Shown: positions 27,222 through 35,201 of the stretch, piece by piece
Layout of the letters: every line of letters begins with the position of its first letter
Position numbering within the stretch: the first letter of the stretch is position 1
NCBI GenBank assembly: GCA_964600665.1
Contig: CAZRKC010000006.1
Coordinates: 1-64,000, forward strand
Direction of reading: 5' to 3'
From: CAZRKC01 sp964600665
GTDB taxonomy: Bacteria > Bacillota > SLNR01
DNA length: 64,000 nucleotides
The notes under the pieces: model-generated
What the model was told of the DNA's origin: nothing
Database searches by the model: none
Seen by the model: the letters and a program-made list of their open reading frames with translations, nothing else
Position numbers and translations under genes: made by a program

Positions 27222-27659
27222 ATGCCGGATCTGGTTCCGTTTCAACGGGGTCGCTCGCTATTGAGCCCCGCCCGTTGCGATGATTTTTTTGGTGTGTTGG
27301 ATGAATTTTTCAGCCCGAATGCCCGTTCACGGACATGGCGGGATACCTTCAACTGGATGTTCGGGAAAATGAGAAAGAATTCTGTCTGGACGCAGAATTA
27401 CCGGGTTACAGCAAAGAGGATACCCGCCTGGAAATTGCCAATGACCCTTTACGGATCGCTGTCAAACGAGAGGAAAGTTTAGATGAAACAAAAGGAAATT
27501 TCATCCACCGGGAGCGCCGTTTGGCTCCCAGGAGCGCTCCGTTTATCTGGCTGACATGGATGTGCCGGCATCCAGGCAAAGTTTAAAAATGGGATCCTCC
27601 ATGTGACCGTTCCCAAAAAAAGCAGCGAAGATCTTTCCAAGACTATCGAGATCGAGTAA
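27222..27659 (+). pseudogene. Small heat-shock protein (Hsp20), broken by frameshifts
   Basis: ATG 27222 (after GGGAGGTG) starts MPDLVPFQRGRSLLSP. The alpha-crystallin domain then runs in three frames: LQLDVRENEKEFCLDAELPG and GYSKEDTRLEI in the second, ERSVYLADMDVP after a shift near 27520, and KFKNGILHVTVPKK after another near 27575, ending at TAA 27657-27659. Put together, the protein would be a normal Hsp20 of about 146 residues. Promoter, operator, ribosome site and terminator are all still present, so the decay is recent or the sequence carries errors. Confidence 0.85.
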
Positions 27660-27669
27660 ACATATTGAC

Positions 27670-27702
27670 AAAAATCGCCGTTCACCCCCCGCGATTTTTT
27701 TT
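27670..27702 (+). terminator. Terminator after hsp20
   Basis: AAAAATCGC pairs with GCGATTTTT around a 12-base loop, followed by a run of T. Confidence 0.75.
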
Positions 27703-27713
27703 CATGCCTTGTA

Positions 27714-27742
27714 TTGACATGTCCCCTTACAAACCGTATAAT
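27714..27742 (+). promoter_or_regulatory. Consensus promoter of metF
   Basis: TTGACA (27714-27719), 17 bases, TATAAT (27737-27742). Both boxes are perfect. The SAM riboswitch starts about 30 bases later. Confidence 0.88.
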
Positions 27743-27772
27743 GGTGCTTAATTTCATAGTTTTCGACCATTG

Positions 27773-27884
27773 ACTTATCCAGAGCGGCGGAGGGACTGGC
27801 CCTATGAAGCCCGACAACCGGCATTCCCATTCGAATGTAGCGGTGTCAATTCCAGCAGGATGATATCATCCTGAGAGATAAGGA
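27773..27884 (+). promoter_or_regulatory. SAM-I (S-box) riboswitch
   Basis: Typical S-box core: CTTATCCAGAG at the 5' side, GGCGGAGGGACTGGCCC, GATGAA-like TATGAAGCCCGACAACC, and the closing GAGAGATAAGG at the 3' side, which pairs with the start. Such aptamers sense S-adenosylmethionine and terminate transcription when it is plentiful. The downstream gene is metF, a methionine-pathway enzyme, which fits. Confidence 0.95.
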
Positions 27885-27917
27885 CAAGGGCTATCATATG
27901 GTGTAATGCATTTGATC

Positions 27918-27950
27918 AGCTGCTTTTCCTTACGGAAAGCAGCTTTTGTT
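27918..27950 (+). terminator. Terminator of the SAM riboswitch
   Basis: AGCTGCTTT pairs with AAAGCAGCT (27918-27926 with 27935-27943), followed by TTTTGTTT. It is the OFF-state hairpin in front of metF. Confidence 0.85.
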
Positions 27951-28049
27951 TCGGCAGATGACCTTGATTACCGAGAAGGAGCTGTGATCATCACAGCAAG
28001 ATTGGCATCTAAGGACCAGTGTATCTGGCCTGACCAAGGAGTGATTCCA

Positions 28050-28937
28050 ATGCGCATTATCAAAACACACCCGTTGGGTCCGGTTTTGTCTGTGGAAGTG
28101 TTTCCCCCCAAACCGGACGCTTCTCCCCAGCAAGTCCGCGATGCGGTAGCCCGTTTCGGCCAGCTGCGTCCTGACTTTATCAGTGTCACTTATGGTGCCG
28201 GCGGCAGTACCAAAGGATTTACAGTGGACATTGCCGATTATATCCAAAATCAACAGCACATCCCGGCATTGGCTCATTTGACTTGCGTCGGTGAAAGCCC
28301 CGCTACCATCGATCGGGTGATCCAGCAGATGCAAGCTCGGTCATTGCACTCCGTCCTTGCCCTTCGGGGAGACCTGCCCCCTGGATGTGATCCGAATGCA
28401 CACCGCCCTTTTATGTATGCTGCCGACCTGATTGCCTACCTGACTGACCACTATCCGGATCTGGAAATCGGGGGCGCCGCCTATCCTGAGGGTCACATGG
28501 ACTGCCCCCATCTGACGGACGATCTGGATCATTTGAAAAATAAGGTAGACGCCGGCGCTCAGTTCCTCATTACCCAGCTTTTTTTCAACAACGACCTCTT
28601 TTTCAGATTCCTGGAAACGGCACGAAATCACGGCATTAGTGTCCCTATTTTTACAGGAATCATGCCGGTGACCGGCCGCCGGCAAATCGAGCGCATCCTG
28701 AGCCTGAGCCGCACATCATTCCCGGCCAAATTCAGGCGGATTCTGGACCGGTACGATCATAACCCGGCGGCAATGAAGGAAGCGGGGATTGCATATGCCA
28801 CCGAACAGATCATCGACCTGATTGCAAGCGGGGTGGATGGCATCCACCTGTATGCCATGAATAAACCTGAGCTGGCAGAAAAGATTTTCGGGGATATCCA
28901 GTCTATCCGCACATGTTTTCAAAGCCCCGCCACCTGA
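28050..28937 (+). CDS. metF: 5,10-methylenetetrahydrofolate reductase
   Basis: 295 residues, a TIM-barrel flavoenzyme that makes 5-methyltetrahydrofolate for methionine synthesis (or for the methyl branch of the Wood-Ljungdahl pathway). Motifs: SVEVFPPK (active-site Glu), FISVTYGAGGS, HLTC, LALRGDLPPG, GGAAYPEGH and FLITQLFFNND. ATG 28050, after AAGGAGTG, is the start; a longer frame from 27906 would run through the riboswitch terminator. Control by SAM is expected from the upstream riboswitch. Confidence 0.93.
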   Translation: MRIIKTHPLGPVLSVEVFPPKPDASPQQVRDAVARFGQLRPDFISVTYGAGGSTKGFTVDIADYIQNQQHIPALAHLTCVGESPATIDRVIQQMQARSLHSVLALRGDLPPGCDPNAHRPFMYAADLIAYLTDHYPDLEIGGAAYPEGHMDCPHLTDDLDHLKNKVDAGAQFLITQLFFNNDLFFRFLETARNHGISVPIFTGIMPVTGRRQIERILSLSRTSFPAKFRRILDRYDHNPAAMKEAGIAYATEQIIDLIASGVDGIHLYAMNKPELAEKIFGDIQSIRTCFQSPAT

Positions 28938-28946
28938 TCCAACAAA

Positions 28947-28985
28947 AAAAGCCTGCCGCCCCGTCATCACCGGGACTGCAGGCTT
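28947..28985 (-). terminator. Terminator between convergent genes
   Basis: AAGCCTGC and GCAGGCTT form the stem with a partly paired 20-base loop. T run on the minus strand, so it mainly serves the gene at 28984, whose stop codon lies in the hairpin. Confidence 0.75.
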
Positions 28986-30159
28986 ATTTCATATATTTAC
29001 GAATGATCCACATCTTACCCACACGATCCGGATTCTGCAAGAGGTGATAGCCGGGAATAAAATTCCCCTCAACAATTACAGGCCCGTTTTCAGTGATGGC
29101 CACATCCCAACCGACAAATCGTACACGTGGTGTGACCAGGGCCGCTTTCTTCACGAATGCTTTGAGCTGGTCCCACATGGGAATCTGAAACCCTTTAAAC
29201 GCAACCCCGCTCAGGGGATGAACGGCGACATACTGGCCGCCCTTGACCAGTGCATCCGTAAATACAATCCCGCTGTCAATGTCCACTGCTGCCATTAACC
29301 CGCCCCCGCTGGCGTTATCCACCACACCGCCATTCCCTGCTTTGATCGCGGTATACACAATATCGACTTCATCCCCATGCCGGATCGTAAATACCCGTAC
29401 CGTATTCACCGAATCCGGGTGAAACAGGGCCATCTCAGGGTGCTGCCGGATGGCTTCTTCCAGGATGTCAAACTTTCTCCCCCGCAGATTTGCGACTGCA
29501 GCCACAGCCTCTTCATGATCGTGAACATGAAACCGCTCCACCCCGATGCCACCGAACATATTATCTTTTTTGGCAAAGAAAATGGGATGCTCTTCAAGAA
29601 AATCCACCACCTGCGCATCGGTGGATTCCTTCAGATCAAGGGTGCCTCTGCCCAGATAGTCCCGGTATAGTTTAGCAAACTCAGCCTTACTGTCAAATAT
29701 ATGGCGGTCGGCCGGGTCATTCATATACCCCACAAATTTGTTGTTTTTGGCCAATGTGATATATTCCCGCCGTTCCTGTCTCGACTTTTTGTAGAAAGTA
29801 AAAATAAAGTAGTCGGAAAAAGCTGCCCCGTAATAAAGGGACGACCATGCCACATCGGCTAACACCAAGGGTAACGGTCGATGGGTTTCAACTGATACCG
29901 CTTTTGCCTTCTCCAGCATGCGATCATATTTTGCCCGTCTCAGTTTCATGGTAAACAGTCGGGCCGTTCGCATCATATTCACAAAAAACGCCTCCTCGCC
30001 GGTCTCCCCACATAAAAATGAGTGCAACACCCACAGATCCCTCCGGATCCACAGGTCAACACTCATTGGATTGATCAACCCATCATACGCTTCTTTCACC
30101 ATCTGCGCCGGTATCTGGGGGGCAGTCAGCATGGTGCAATCCCAAAGACCACACTCCAT
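28984..30159 (-). CDS. ATP-grasp family protein (sugar-transfer associated type)
   Basis: 391 residues. The C-terminal two thirds look like the ATPgrasp_ST family: NKFVGYMNDPADRHIFDSKA, HPIFFAKKDNMFGGIGVERF, NTVRVFTIRHGDEVDIVYTA and the ATP/Mg end motif VGWDVAITENGPVIVEGN. These proteins ligate a carboxylate to an amine or similar group using ATP; the substrate is unknown, but the family often sits with cell-wall or capsule genes, and here murA, wecB and a tagO-type gene follow upstream. No clear ribosome site decides between Met1 and Met10. Confidence 0.75.
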   Translation of the reverse strand: MECGLWDCTMLTAPQIPAQMVKEAYDGLINPMSVDLWIRRDLWVLHSFLCGETGEEAFFVNMMRTARLFTMKLRRAKYDRMLEKAKAVSVETHRPLPLVLADVAWSSLYYGAAFSDYFIFTFYKKSRQERREYITLAKNNKFVGYMNDPADRHIFDSKAEFAKLYRDYLGRGTLDLKESTDAQVVDFLEEHPIFFAKKDNMFGGIGVERFHVHDHEEAVAAVANLRGRKFDILEEAIRQHPEMALFHPDSVNTVRVFTIRHGDEVDIVYTAIKAGNGGVVDNASGGGLMAAVDIDSGIVFTDALVKGGQYVAVHPLSGVAFKGFQIPMWDQLKAFVKKAALVTPRVRFVGWDVAITENGPVIVEGNFIPGYHLLQNPDRVGKMWIIRKYMK

Positions 30160-30203
30160 CTCATTGATTCTGATCGGACCGATCTATACTTGCTAAGCGG
30201 GGT

Positions 30204-31460
30204 TTACTCCGATACGCGGTAGATGTCTGCACCTAAACCCCGCAGTTTCCCTTCCATATCCACATAACCCCGGTCGATGTGGGGTGTGCCGGAAATATGC
30301 GTTTCTCCTTCTGCCACCAGACCCGCCGTGATCAAAGCGGCACCAGCCCGCAGATCTGTGGCATTCACCTGGGCACCAGTCAATCTCTCAACCCCCCGGA
30401 TGACGGCACTGCGGCCTTCGATCCGGATATCGGCTCCCATCCGTTTCAGTTCATCCACATGCATGAACCGGTTCTCAAATACGGTTTCCGTGATCACGCT
30501 GGTACCACGGGCAACGGTCATCAGGGCCATCATCTGTGCCTGCATATCCGTGGGAAAGCCCGGGTAAGGCAGCGTTTTGACATCCACTGCATGAATGAGG
30601 CCGGTACTGGTCACCACGACACCGCTGGGGGTATCGTCCACTTGCACACCCGTTTCTTTCAATTTGGCGATGATGGGTTTTAAGTGATCAACCAGCACAT
30701 TCTCCAGTTTAACTTTGCCACCGGCAATTGCCGCCGCCACCATGTATGTGCCCGCTTCGATCCGGTCGGGTATCACCGCATAAGAGGTGCCCGTTAAAGA
30801 TTCAACACCTTCGATGCGGAGGATATTGGTTCCGGCTCCCCGGACCCGAGCTCCCATGGCATTGAGGTAGTTGGCCAAGTCCACGATCTCCGGCTCTTCG
30901 GCCGCATTTTCCAAAATCGTCGGCCCTTCCGCCAGAGTGGCTGCCATCATAATATTTTCAGTTGCACCGACACTGGGAAAATCCAGATAGATATTGGCTC
31001 CCCTCAGTCGGTCCGCCGTCGCTTCGATATATCCGTGTCCAATGGTGATCTTTGCACCCATGGCCGTAAATCCTTTTAAATGCAAATCGATGGGTCGGGT
31101 CCCGATGGCACATCCCCCTGGAAGGGAGATTCGGGCTTTACGCATGCGGGCTAACATGGGTCCGATGACCAAAAAAGATGCTCGCATCCGCCGCACCAGT
31201 TCGTAAGGCGGTTCTTCTTCCGGATTCATACCGGCGACGATTCGAATCGTACCGTCTTCATCCATGTCGACTTTTGAGCCCATGGCACGAAGTACTGCAC
31301 AAATCGTGCGCACATCCTCCAGCGGAGACACGCCCTCCAGAATGCTTTGCCCGTTTGCCAGCAGTGACCCGGCAATAATAGGCAGTACGGCATTTTTAGC
31401 CGAACTGATCTTCACCGAACCATATAGTTTTTTACCACCGTTGACCACGATTTTTTCCAC
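30204..31460 (-). CDS. murA: UDP-N-acetylglucosamine 1-carboxyvinyltransferase
   Basis: 418 residues; first committed step of peptidoglycan synthesis, adds enolpyruvate to UDP-GlcNAc. Catalytic Cys in LPGGCAIGTRPID (the fosfomycin target), Lys-Asn in KISSAKNAVLP, Arg/Asp in ATDLRAGAALITAGL. The start is GTG 31460 after GGAGGG. In Bacillus a murA copy sits among fbaA, fsa and glpX; here that slot is empty and murA lies with wecB and the tagO-type gene. Confidence 0.96.
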   Translation of the reverse strand: MEKIVVNGGKKLYGSVKISSAKNAVLPIIAGSLLANGQSILEGVSPLEDVRTICAVLRAMGSKVDMDEDGTIRIVAGMNPEEEPPYELVRRMRASFLVIGPMLARMRKARISLPGGCAIGTRPIDLHLKGFTAMGAKITIGHGYIEATADRLRGANIYLDFPSVGATENIMMAATLAEGPTILENAAEEPEIVDLANYLNAMGARVRGAGTNILRIEGVESLTGTSYAVIPDRIEAGTYMVAAAIAGGKVKLENVLVDHLKPIIAKLKETGVQVDDTPSGVVVTSTGLIHAVDVKTLPYPGFPTDMQAQMMALMTVARGTSVITETVFENRFMHVDELKRMGADIRIEGRSAVIRGVERLTGAQVNATDLRAGAALITAGLVAEGETHISGTPHIDRGYVDMEGKLRGLGADIYRVSE

Positions 31461-31493
31461 TGCGTTCCCTCCAACCAGGTCAGAATGAATATT

Positions 31494-32657
31494 TTAACCT
31501 GCAAACTCATCGATCTGGGTCTTTGTGATTCCTGCAGCAAACAATACCGCCGCACATATTCGTCTGGCTGCCTGACCGTCCCCATAAGGATTGGTTGACC
31601 GAGTCATTGTACCATACCTGTCCGGGTCATGCAACAGGGTGCGAACAGCCGATACGATGGCACTGGTTCGACTGCCTGTCATCCATACCGTACCCGCCGC
31701 AATCGCTTCCGGCCGTTCCGTGGTATCCCGCAGGAGTAAAACTGGTTTGCCCAATGCCGGAGCTTCTTCTTGCAGCCCCCCTGAGTCGGTGATCACCAGC
31801 CATGCCCGGTTCATCAGATTCGCCCACTCGATATATTCCATGGGGTCCAGCAACCAGACCCGAGGGGATCGTCCTAAAAGACGCTGGGCGACTTCAGATA
31901 CCGCCGGATTTCGGTGAACTGAAAAGACGATATCCACATCTTCAAAATTGGCAGCGATCTCAGCGATTGCCTGACAAATAGCTTCCATCGGTTCTCCAAG
32001 ATTTTCCCGGCGATGAGCATCCACTACGATCACTTTACGTTCGCTAAAGTCCAAATGGTTTAAAATATCCGCTGTGAACACAAATGGATCCCGAATCACC
32101 GAAACCAGGGCATCGATGGCCGTATTGCCCGTGACAAAAATCGAATGGGAATCGGTCCCTTCCCTCAGCAAGTTGTGTTTTGCAGTCTGGGTGGGTGCAA
32201 AATGCAGATCCGCCAGTGCGCCGGTCATTTTCCGGTTCATCTCTTCCGGGTATGGTGCGTATTTATCGTGGGTCCGCAACCCGGCTTCCACATGCCCCAC
32301 GGATATTTTCTGGTAAAAAGCAGCCAGTGAAGCAGCGAAGGTTGTGGTCGTATCCCCGTGAACTAAGACAAGGTCCGGTTTTTCCTGGGCCAATATGGAT
32401 TCCAATCCAGTCAAAACCCGATGGGTGATGTCCGTCAGTGTTTGCCGCGATGCCATGATATCCAGGTCATAGTCCGGCGTAATCTCAAAGAAATCCAGCA
32501 CCTGATCCAGCATTTCCCGATGCTGCGCAGTTACTGCTACCACTGATTGCAAATACGGTGAGGCAGACAGTTCACGCACCAGGGGGGCCATTTTAATGGC
32601 CTCCGGCCGGGTGCCAAATATTGTCATCACTTTGTATGGCGGTCGGATCGTTGTCAA
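31494..32657 (-). CDS. wecB: UDP-N-acetylglucosamine 2-epimerase
   Basis: 387 residues; makes UDP-ManNAc for wall teichoic acid or other surface polymers (also called mnaA). Motifs: TIFGTRPEAIKMAPL, VVAVTAQHREMLDQVL, VHGDTTTTFAASLAAF, GHVEAGLRT and DSGGLQEEAPALGKPVLLLR. TTG 32657 follows AGGGGG. It sits 10 bases after the tagO-type gene, which makes an operon likely. Confidence 0.95.
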   Translation of the reverse strand: MTTIRPPYKVMTIFGTRPEAIKMAPLVRELSASPYLQSVVAVTAQHREMLDQVLDFFEITPDYDLDIMASRQTLTDITHRVLTGLESILAQEKPDLVLVHGDTTTTFAASLAAFYQKISVGHVEAGLRTHDKYAPYPEEMNRKMTGALADLHFAPTQTAKHNLLREGTDSHSIFVTGNTAIDALVSVIRDPFVFTADILNHLDFSERKVIVVDAHRRENLGEPMEAICQAIAEIAANFEDVDIVFSVHRNPAVSEVAQRLLGRSPRVWLLDPMEYIEWANLMNRAWLVITDSGGLQEEAPALGKPVLLLRDTTERPEAIAAGTVWMTGSRTSAIVSAVRTLLHDPDRYGTMTRSTNPYGDGQAARRICAAVLFAAGITKTQIDEFAG

Positions 32658-32666
32658 TGGTTCCCC

Positions 32667-33695
32667 CTATTTCCCCTGCCTCAAATCAAACAGGTGTACT
32701 TTCCGTGCCCCCAGGTAGACCATGGCAATGGTTAGCACGATTACCGCGATGGGCCAGAAGCCATCCATGAAAGCCAGTGCCACCGCACACAAACCCAGAA
32801 GGCCGCTAAAACCATACAACAAGACCACCACTTGCTTTTGGGTCATGCCGCGATCCAACAGTCGGTGATGGAGATGACTCCGGTCTGCCTCATAGATGGG
32901 TCGGCCGTTCCGATAGCGACGGGTGATGGCAAACAGGGTATCCAAAATCGGAAATCCCAATGCCAGCATGGGCACTAACAAGGCAATGGTTGCCGCACTC
33001 TTTAACGCCCCTTCCACCGAAATGGCAGCCAGGACAAACCCCAGGAACATGCTGCCGGAATCCCCCATGAATATCCGCGCCGGATTGAAGTTGTATCGTA
33101 AAAATGCCAATGAACTGCCAATCAGGGCAGCTGCCATCATAGCCACCTGCATTTGACCCATTTTCAGGGCAATCAAGCACAGGGTGGCCGCAGCAATGCA
33201 AGACACACCCGCAGCGAGTCCATCCAGTCCATCGATCAGATTGACGGTATTCACCACTGCCACGATCCACAGCACAGACAGAGGGAAACTCCAGCCGTTT
33301 AGGTAAATCATCCCCTGCAACGGATGGGTCAGCCACCAGATCCGGATGTCAAATACCTGCACCACCAAAGCAATGATCAAGATCTGGCCGATGAACTTCC
33401 ACTTTGCCGGAATCGGACGTTTATCATCAGCGATGCCCAATAGCATGAGCAAGGTGCCCCCGGTGAGGATGCCAGCCACCTGGGGATCTTTCCATCCCAT
33501 CAGCGCGACCACTGCAATCCCAAACCCCAGATAAATCGCCAATCCGCCCAGATAGGGGATCGGTTGGGCATGAATCTTACGGCCGCCGGTGGGGCGATCA
33601 ATGATGCCCAGATGGATCGCCCACTTTTTCACCAGTGGTGTCACCATATATGTGATGGTCAATGCCATGGCGAAAATGATGATGATCCGATCCAA
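32667..33695 (-). CDS. Undecaprenyl-phosphate GlcNAc-1-phosphate transferase (TagO/WecA type)
   Basis: 342 residues with 10-11 membrane helices. Starts surface polymer synthesis by moving GlcNAc-1-phosphate onto the lipid carrier. Motifs: KIHAQPIPYLGG, the DD pair in GIADDKRPIPAKWK, NLIDGLDGLAAGVS, IFMGDSGSMFLG and HLHHRLLDRGMT. TTG 33695, 6 bases after GAGAGGTG, is preferred to the GTG inside the ribosome site. Works with the epimerase next door. Confidence 0.93.
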   Translation of the reverse strand: MDRIIIIFAMALTITYMVTPLVKKWAIHLGIIDRPTGGRKIHAQPIPYLGGLAIYLGFGIAVVALMGWKDPQVAGILTGGTLLMLLGIADDKRPIPAKWKFIGQILIIALVVQVFDIRIWWLTHPLQGMIYLNGWSFPLSVLWIVAVVNTVNLIDGLDGLAAGVSCIAAATLCLIALKMGQMQVAMMAAALIGSSLAFLRYNFNPARIFMGDSGSMFLGFVLAAISVEGALKSAATIALLVPMLALGFPILDTLFAITRRYRNGRPIYEADRSHLHHRLLDRGMTQKQVVVLLYGFSGLLGLCAVALAFMDGFWPIAVIVLTIAMVYLGARKVHLFDLRQGK

Positions 33696-33753
33696 ACCGT
33701 TCACCTCTCATCGGTAGTCCGTGCCTGGGCAGGCGCCTGCCCCCAAGGCTTTG

Positions 33754-34068
33754 TTATTCCAAACTCAGGTAACCTTTCTCCATCAGTTTTTCCAAGTGAG
33801 CGCTCATCGACTGATTCAGGTCCACTCCGTACTGTTCCTCCAGAACAAACATCATCGTAATGGCTGTTTGGGCAACATCCAGCAGTTCCCGGGCAATTTT
33901 ACCCATGACATCCTGGTCATGACGCATCACTTGTTCACCATTCATGCCCCGGTACTTGCCGATGGCTTCTCCCAGCTCACCGGCCTCCTCCATCAACTTC
34001 AGTGCTGTCGATTCCAATGTGGGGTAGAGTCGGTTCAACCGCGGCAGCGCAATGGTCTTGGTTTCCAA
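33754..34068 (-). CDS. MazG-like nucleotide pyrophosphohydrolase
   Basis: About 104 residues. The metal motif of the MazG/dUTPase-like fold is visible: EEAGELGEAIGKYRG and KIARELLDVAQTAITM (E-x2-E and E-x2-D). Such enzymes hydrolyse non-canonical NTPs. Best start is TTG 34068 with AGGTG 6 bases before it; this overlaps the comEB frame by 92 bases. The overlap may come from loss of an earlier comEB stop codon. Confidence 0.7.
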   Translation of the reverse strand: METKTIALPRLNRLYPTLESTALKLMEEAGELGEAIGKYRGMNGEQVMRHDQDVMGKIARELLDVAQTAITMMFVLEEQYGVDLNQSMSAHLEKLMEKGYLSLE

Positions 34069-34522
34069 AGAATTCACCTGCCTTGTACCGAACCACTTCA
34101 ATACCAGCTTCTTCCAATAGTTGCCGGGACAGCTCGTCGGGATACTCCTGCTCATAAATAATTTTGATAATGCCGGAATTCATGATCATTTTAGCACATG
34201 TAACGCAAGGTTGTGCCTGAGAATAAATCACAGCCCCCCGCACGCTGACACCATGATAGGCCGCCTGGATGATGGCGTTCTGCTCGGCGTGCAGCCCCCG
34301 GCACAATTCGAACCGTTCCCCGGAGGGAATACCCAGCTGCTGCCGCAAACACCCAACATCGGAACAATGGGCTAAGCCGCTGGGCGGCCCGTTGTAACCG
34401 GTGGACAGGATTCGTTTGTCTTTGACGATCACCGCACCCAATTGGCGGCGCAAACAAGTGGAGCGCGTGGCTACCACTCGTGTAACCTGCATAAAATATT
34501 CATCCCAGGACGGTCTTGTCAT
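33977..34522 (-). CDS. comEB: dCMP deaminase (ComEB family)
   Basis: 181 residues; deaminates dCMP to dUMP for thymidylate synthesis. Zn motif HAE in GLHAEQNAII and PCVTCAKM; the N-terminal SWDEYFMQVTRVVATRSTC and YNGPPSGLAHC are family hallmarks. GGAGGGG precedes ATG 34522. The last 30 or so residues after GIEVVRY are not conserved and overlap the MazG-like gene. The place next to upp and glyA is conserved in Firmicutes. Confidence 0.92.
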   Translation of the reverse strand: MTRPSWDEYFMQVTRVVATRSTCLRRQLGAVIVKDKRILSTGYNGPPSGLAHCSDVGCLRQQLGIPSGERFELCRGLHAEQNAIIQAAYHGVSVRGAVIYSQAQPCVTCAKMIMNSGIIKIIYEQEYPDELSRQLLEEAGIEVVRYKAGEFFGNQDHCAAAVEPTLPHIGIDSTEVDGGGR

Positions 34523-34548
34523 ATGGTCCCCTCCGAAAGTATCAGTTT

Positions 34549-35181
34549 TCATTCAGTGCCAAACAACCGATCACCAGCATCCCCCAGCCCGGGAATAATA
34601 TATCCGTGGGCGTCCAGATGACTGTCCACCGCCGCCGTATAAATCGGTACATCCGGATGCTTCTCCGACAGCGCCCGCACCCCTTCCGGGGCTGCAATCA
34701 GGCACATGAATTTCAATCGCCGGACTCCCTTTGATTTCAAAAAGTCGCAGGCTGCCACTGCTGAACCTCCGGTGGCCAGCATCGGATCAACGACGATAAT
34801 ATCCCGCTCTGCCACATCCGCCGGCAGCTTCCAGTAATATTCCACTGGTTTGAGGGTGTCATGGTCTCGATACATGCCCAGATGGCCGACTTTGGCATTG
34901 GGGATCAGCCGTGTCATCCCGCTGACCATTCCCAATCCGGCCCGTAGAATCGGCACGATTCCGATTTTCTTGCCAGATAAGACTTTGCCTTGAGCCACCG
35001 CCATGGGTGTTTCCACAGGAACTTCTTCCAACGGGAGATCCCGGGTCACCTCATAGGCAAGCAGGAGGGATACCTCCTCAACCAGCTCCCTGAACTCTTT
35101 GGGCCCCGTATTCACATCCCGGATAAAGGTCATTTTGTGCTGGATCAATGGATGCTCGATCCAGTGTAGGTTACTGGCCAT
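34549..35181 (-). CDS. upp: Uracil phosphoribosyltransferase
   Basis: 210 residues; makes UMP from uracil and PRPP. PRPP loop VVDPMLATGGSAVAA and uracil-binding YIIPGLGDAGDRLFGT at the C-terminus. VPILRAGLGMV is also typical. ATG 35181 (9 bases after GGGG) is chosen over ATG 35190, which abuts the ribosome site. Directly follows glyA by 20 bases. Confidence 0.96.
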   Translation of the reverse strand: MASNLHWIEHPLIQHKMTFIRDVNTGPKEFRELVEEVSLLLAYEVTRDLPLEEVPVETPMAVAQGKVLSGKKIGIVPILRAGLGMVSGMTRLIPNAKVGHLGMYRDHDTLKPVEYYWKLPADVAERDIIVVDPMLATGGSAVAACDFLKSKGVRRLKFMCLIAAPEGVRALSEKHPDVPIYTAAVDSHLDAHGYIIPGLGDAGDRLFGTE

Positions 35182-35201
35182 GGTTGACATCCCCTTTCCA
35201 T

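Noticed and set aside
27906..28049. Longer MetF start
   Set aside because: It would translate the riboswitch terminator, and ATG 28050 has an AAGGAGTG site and the family N-terminus.
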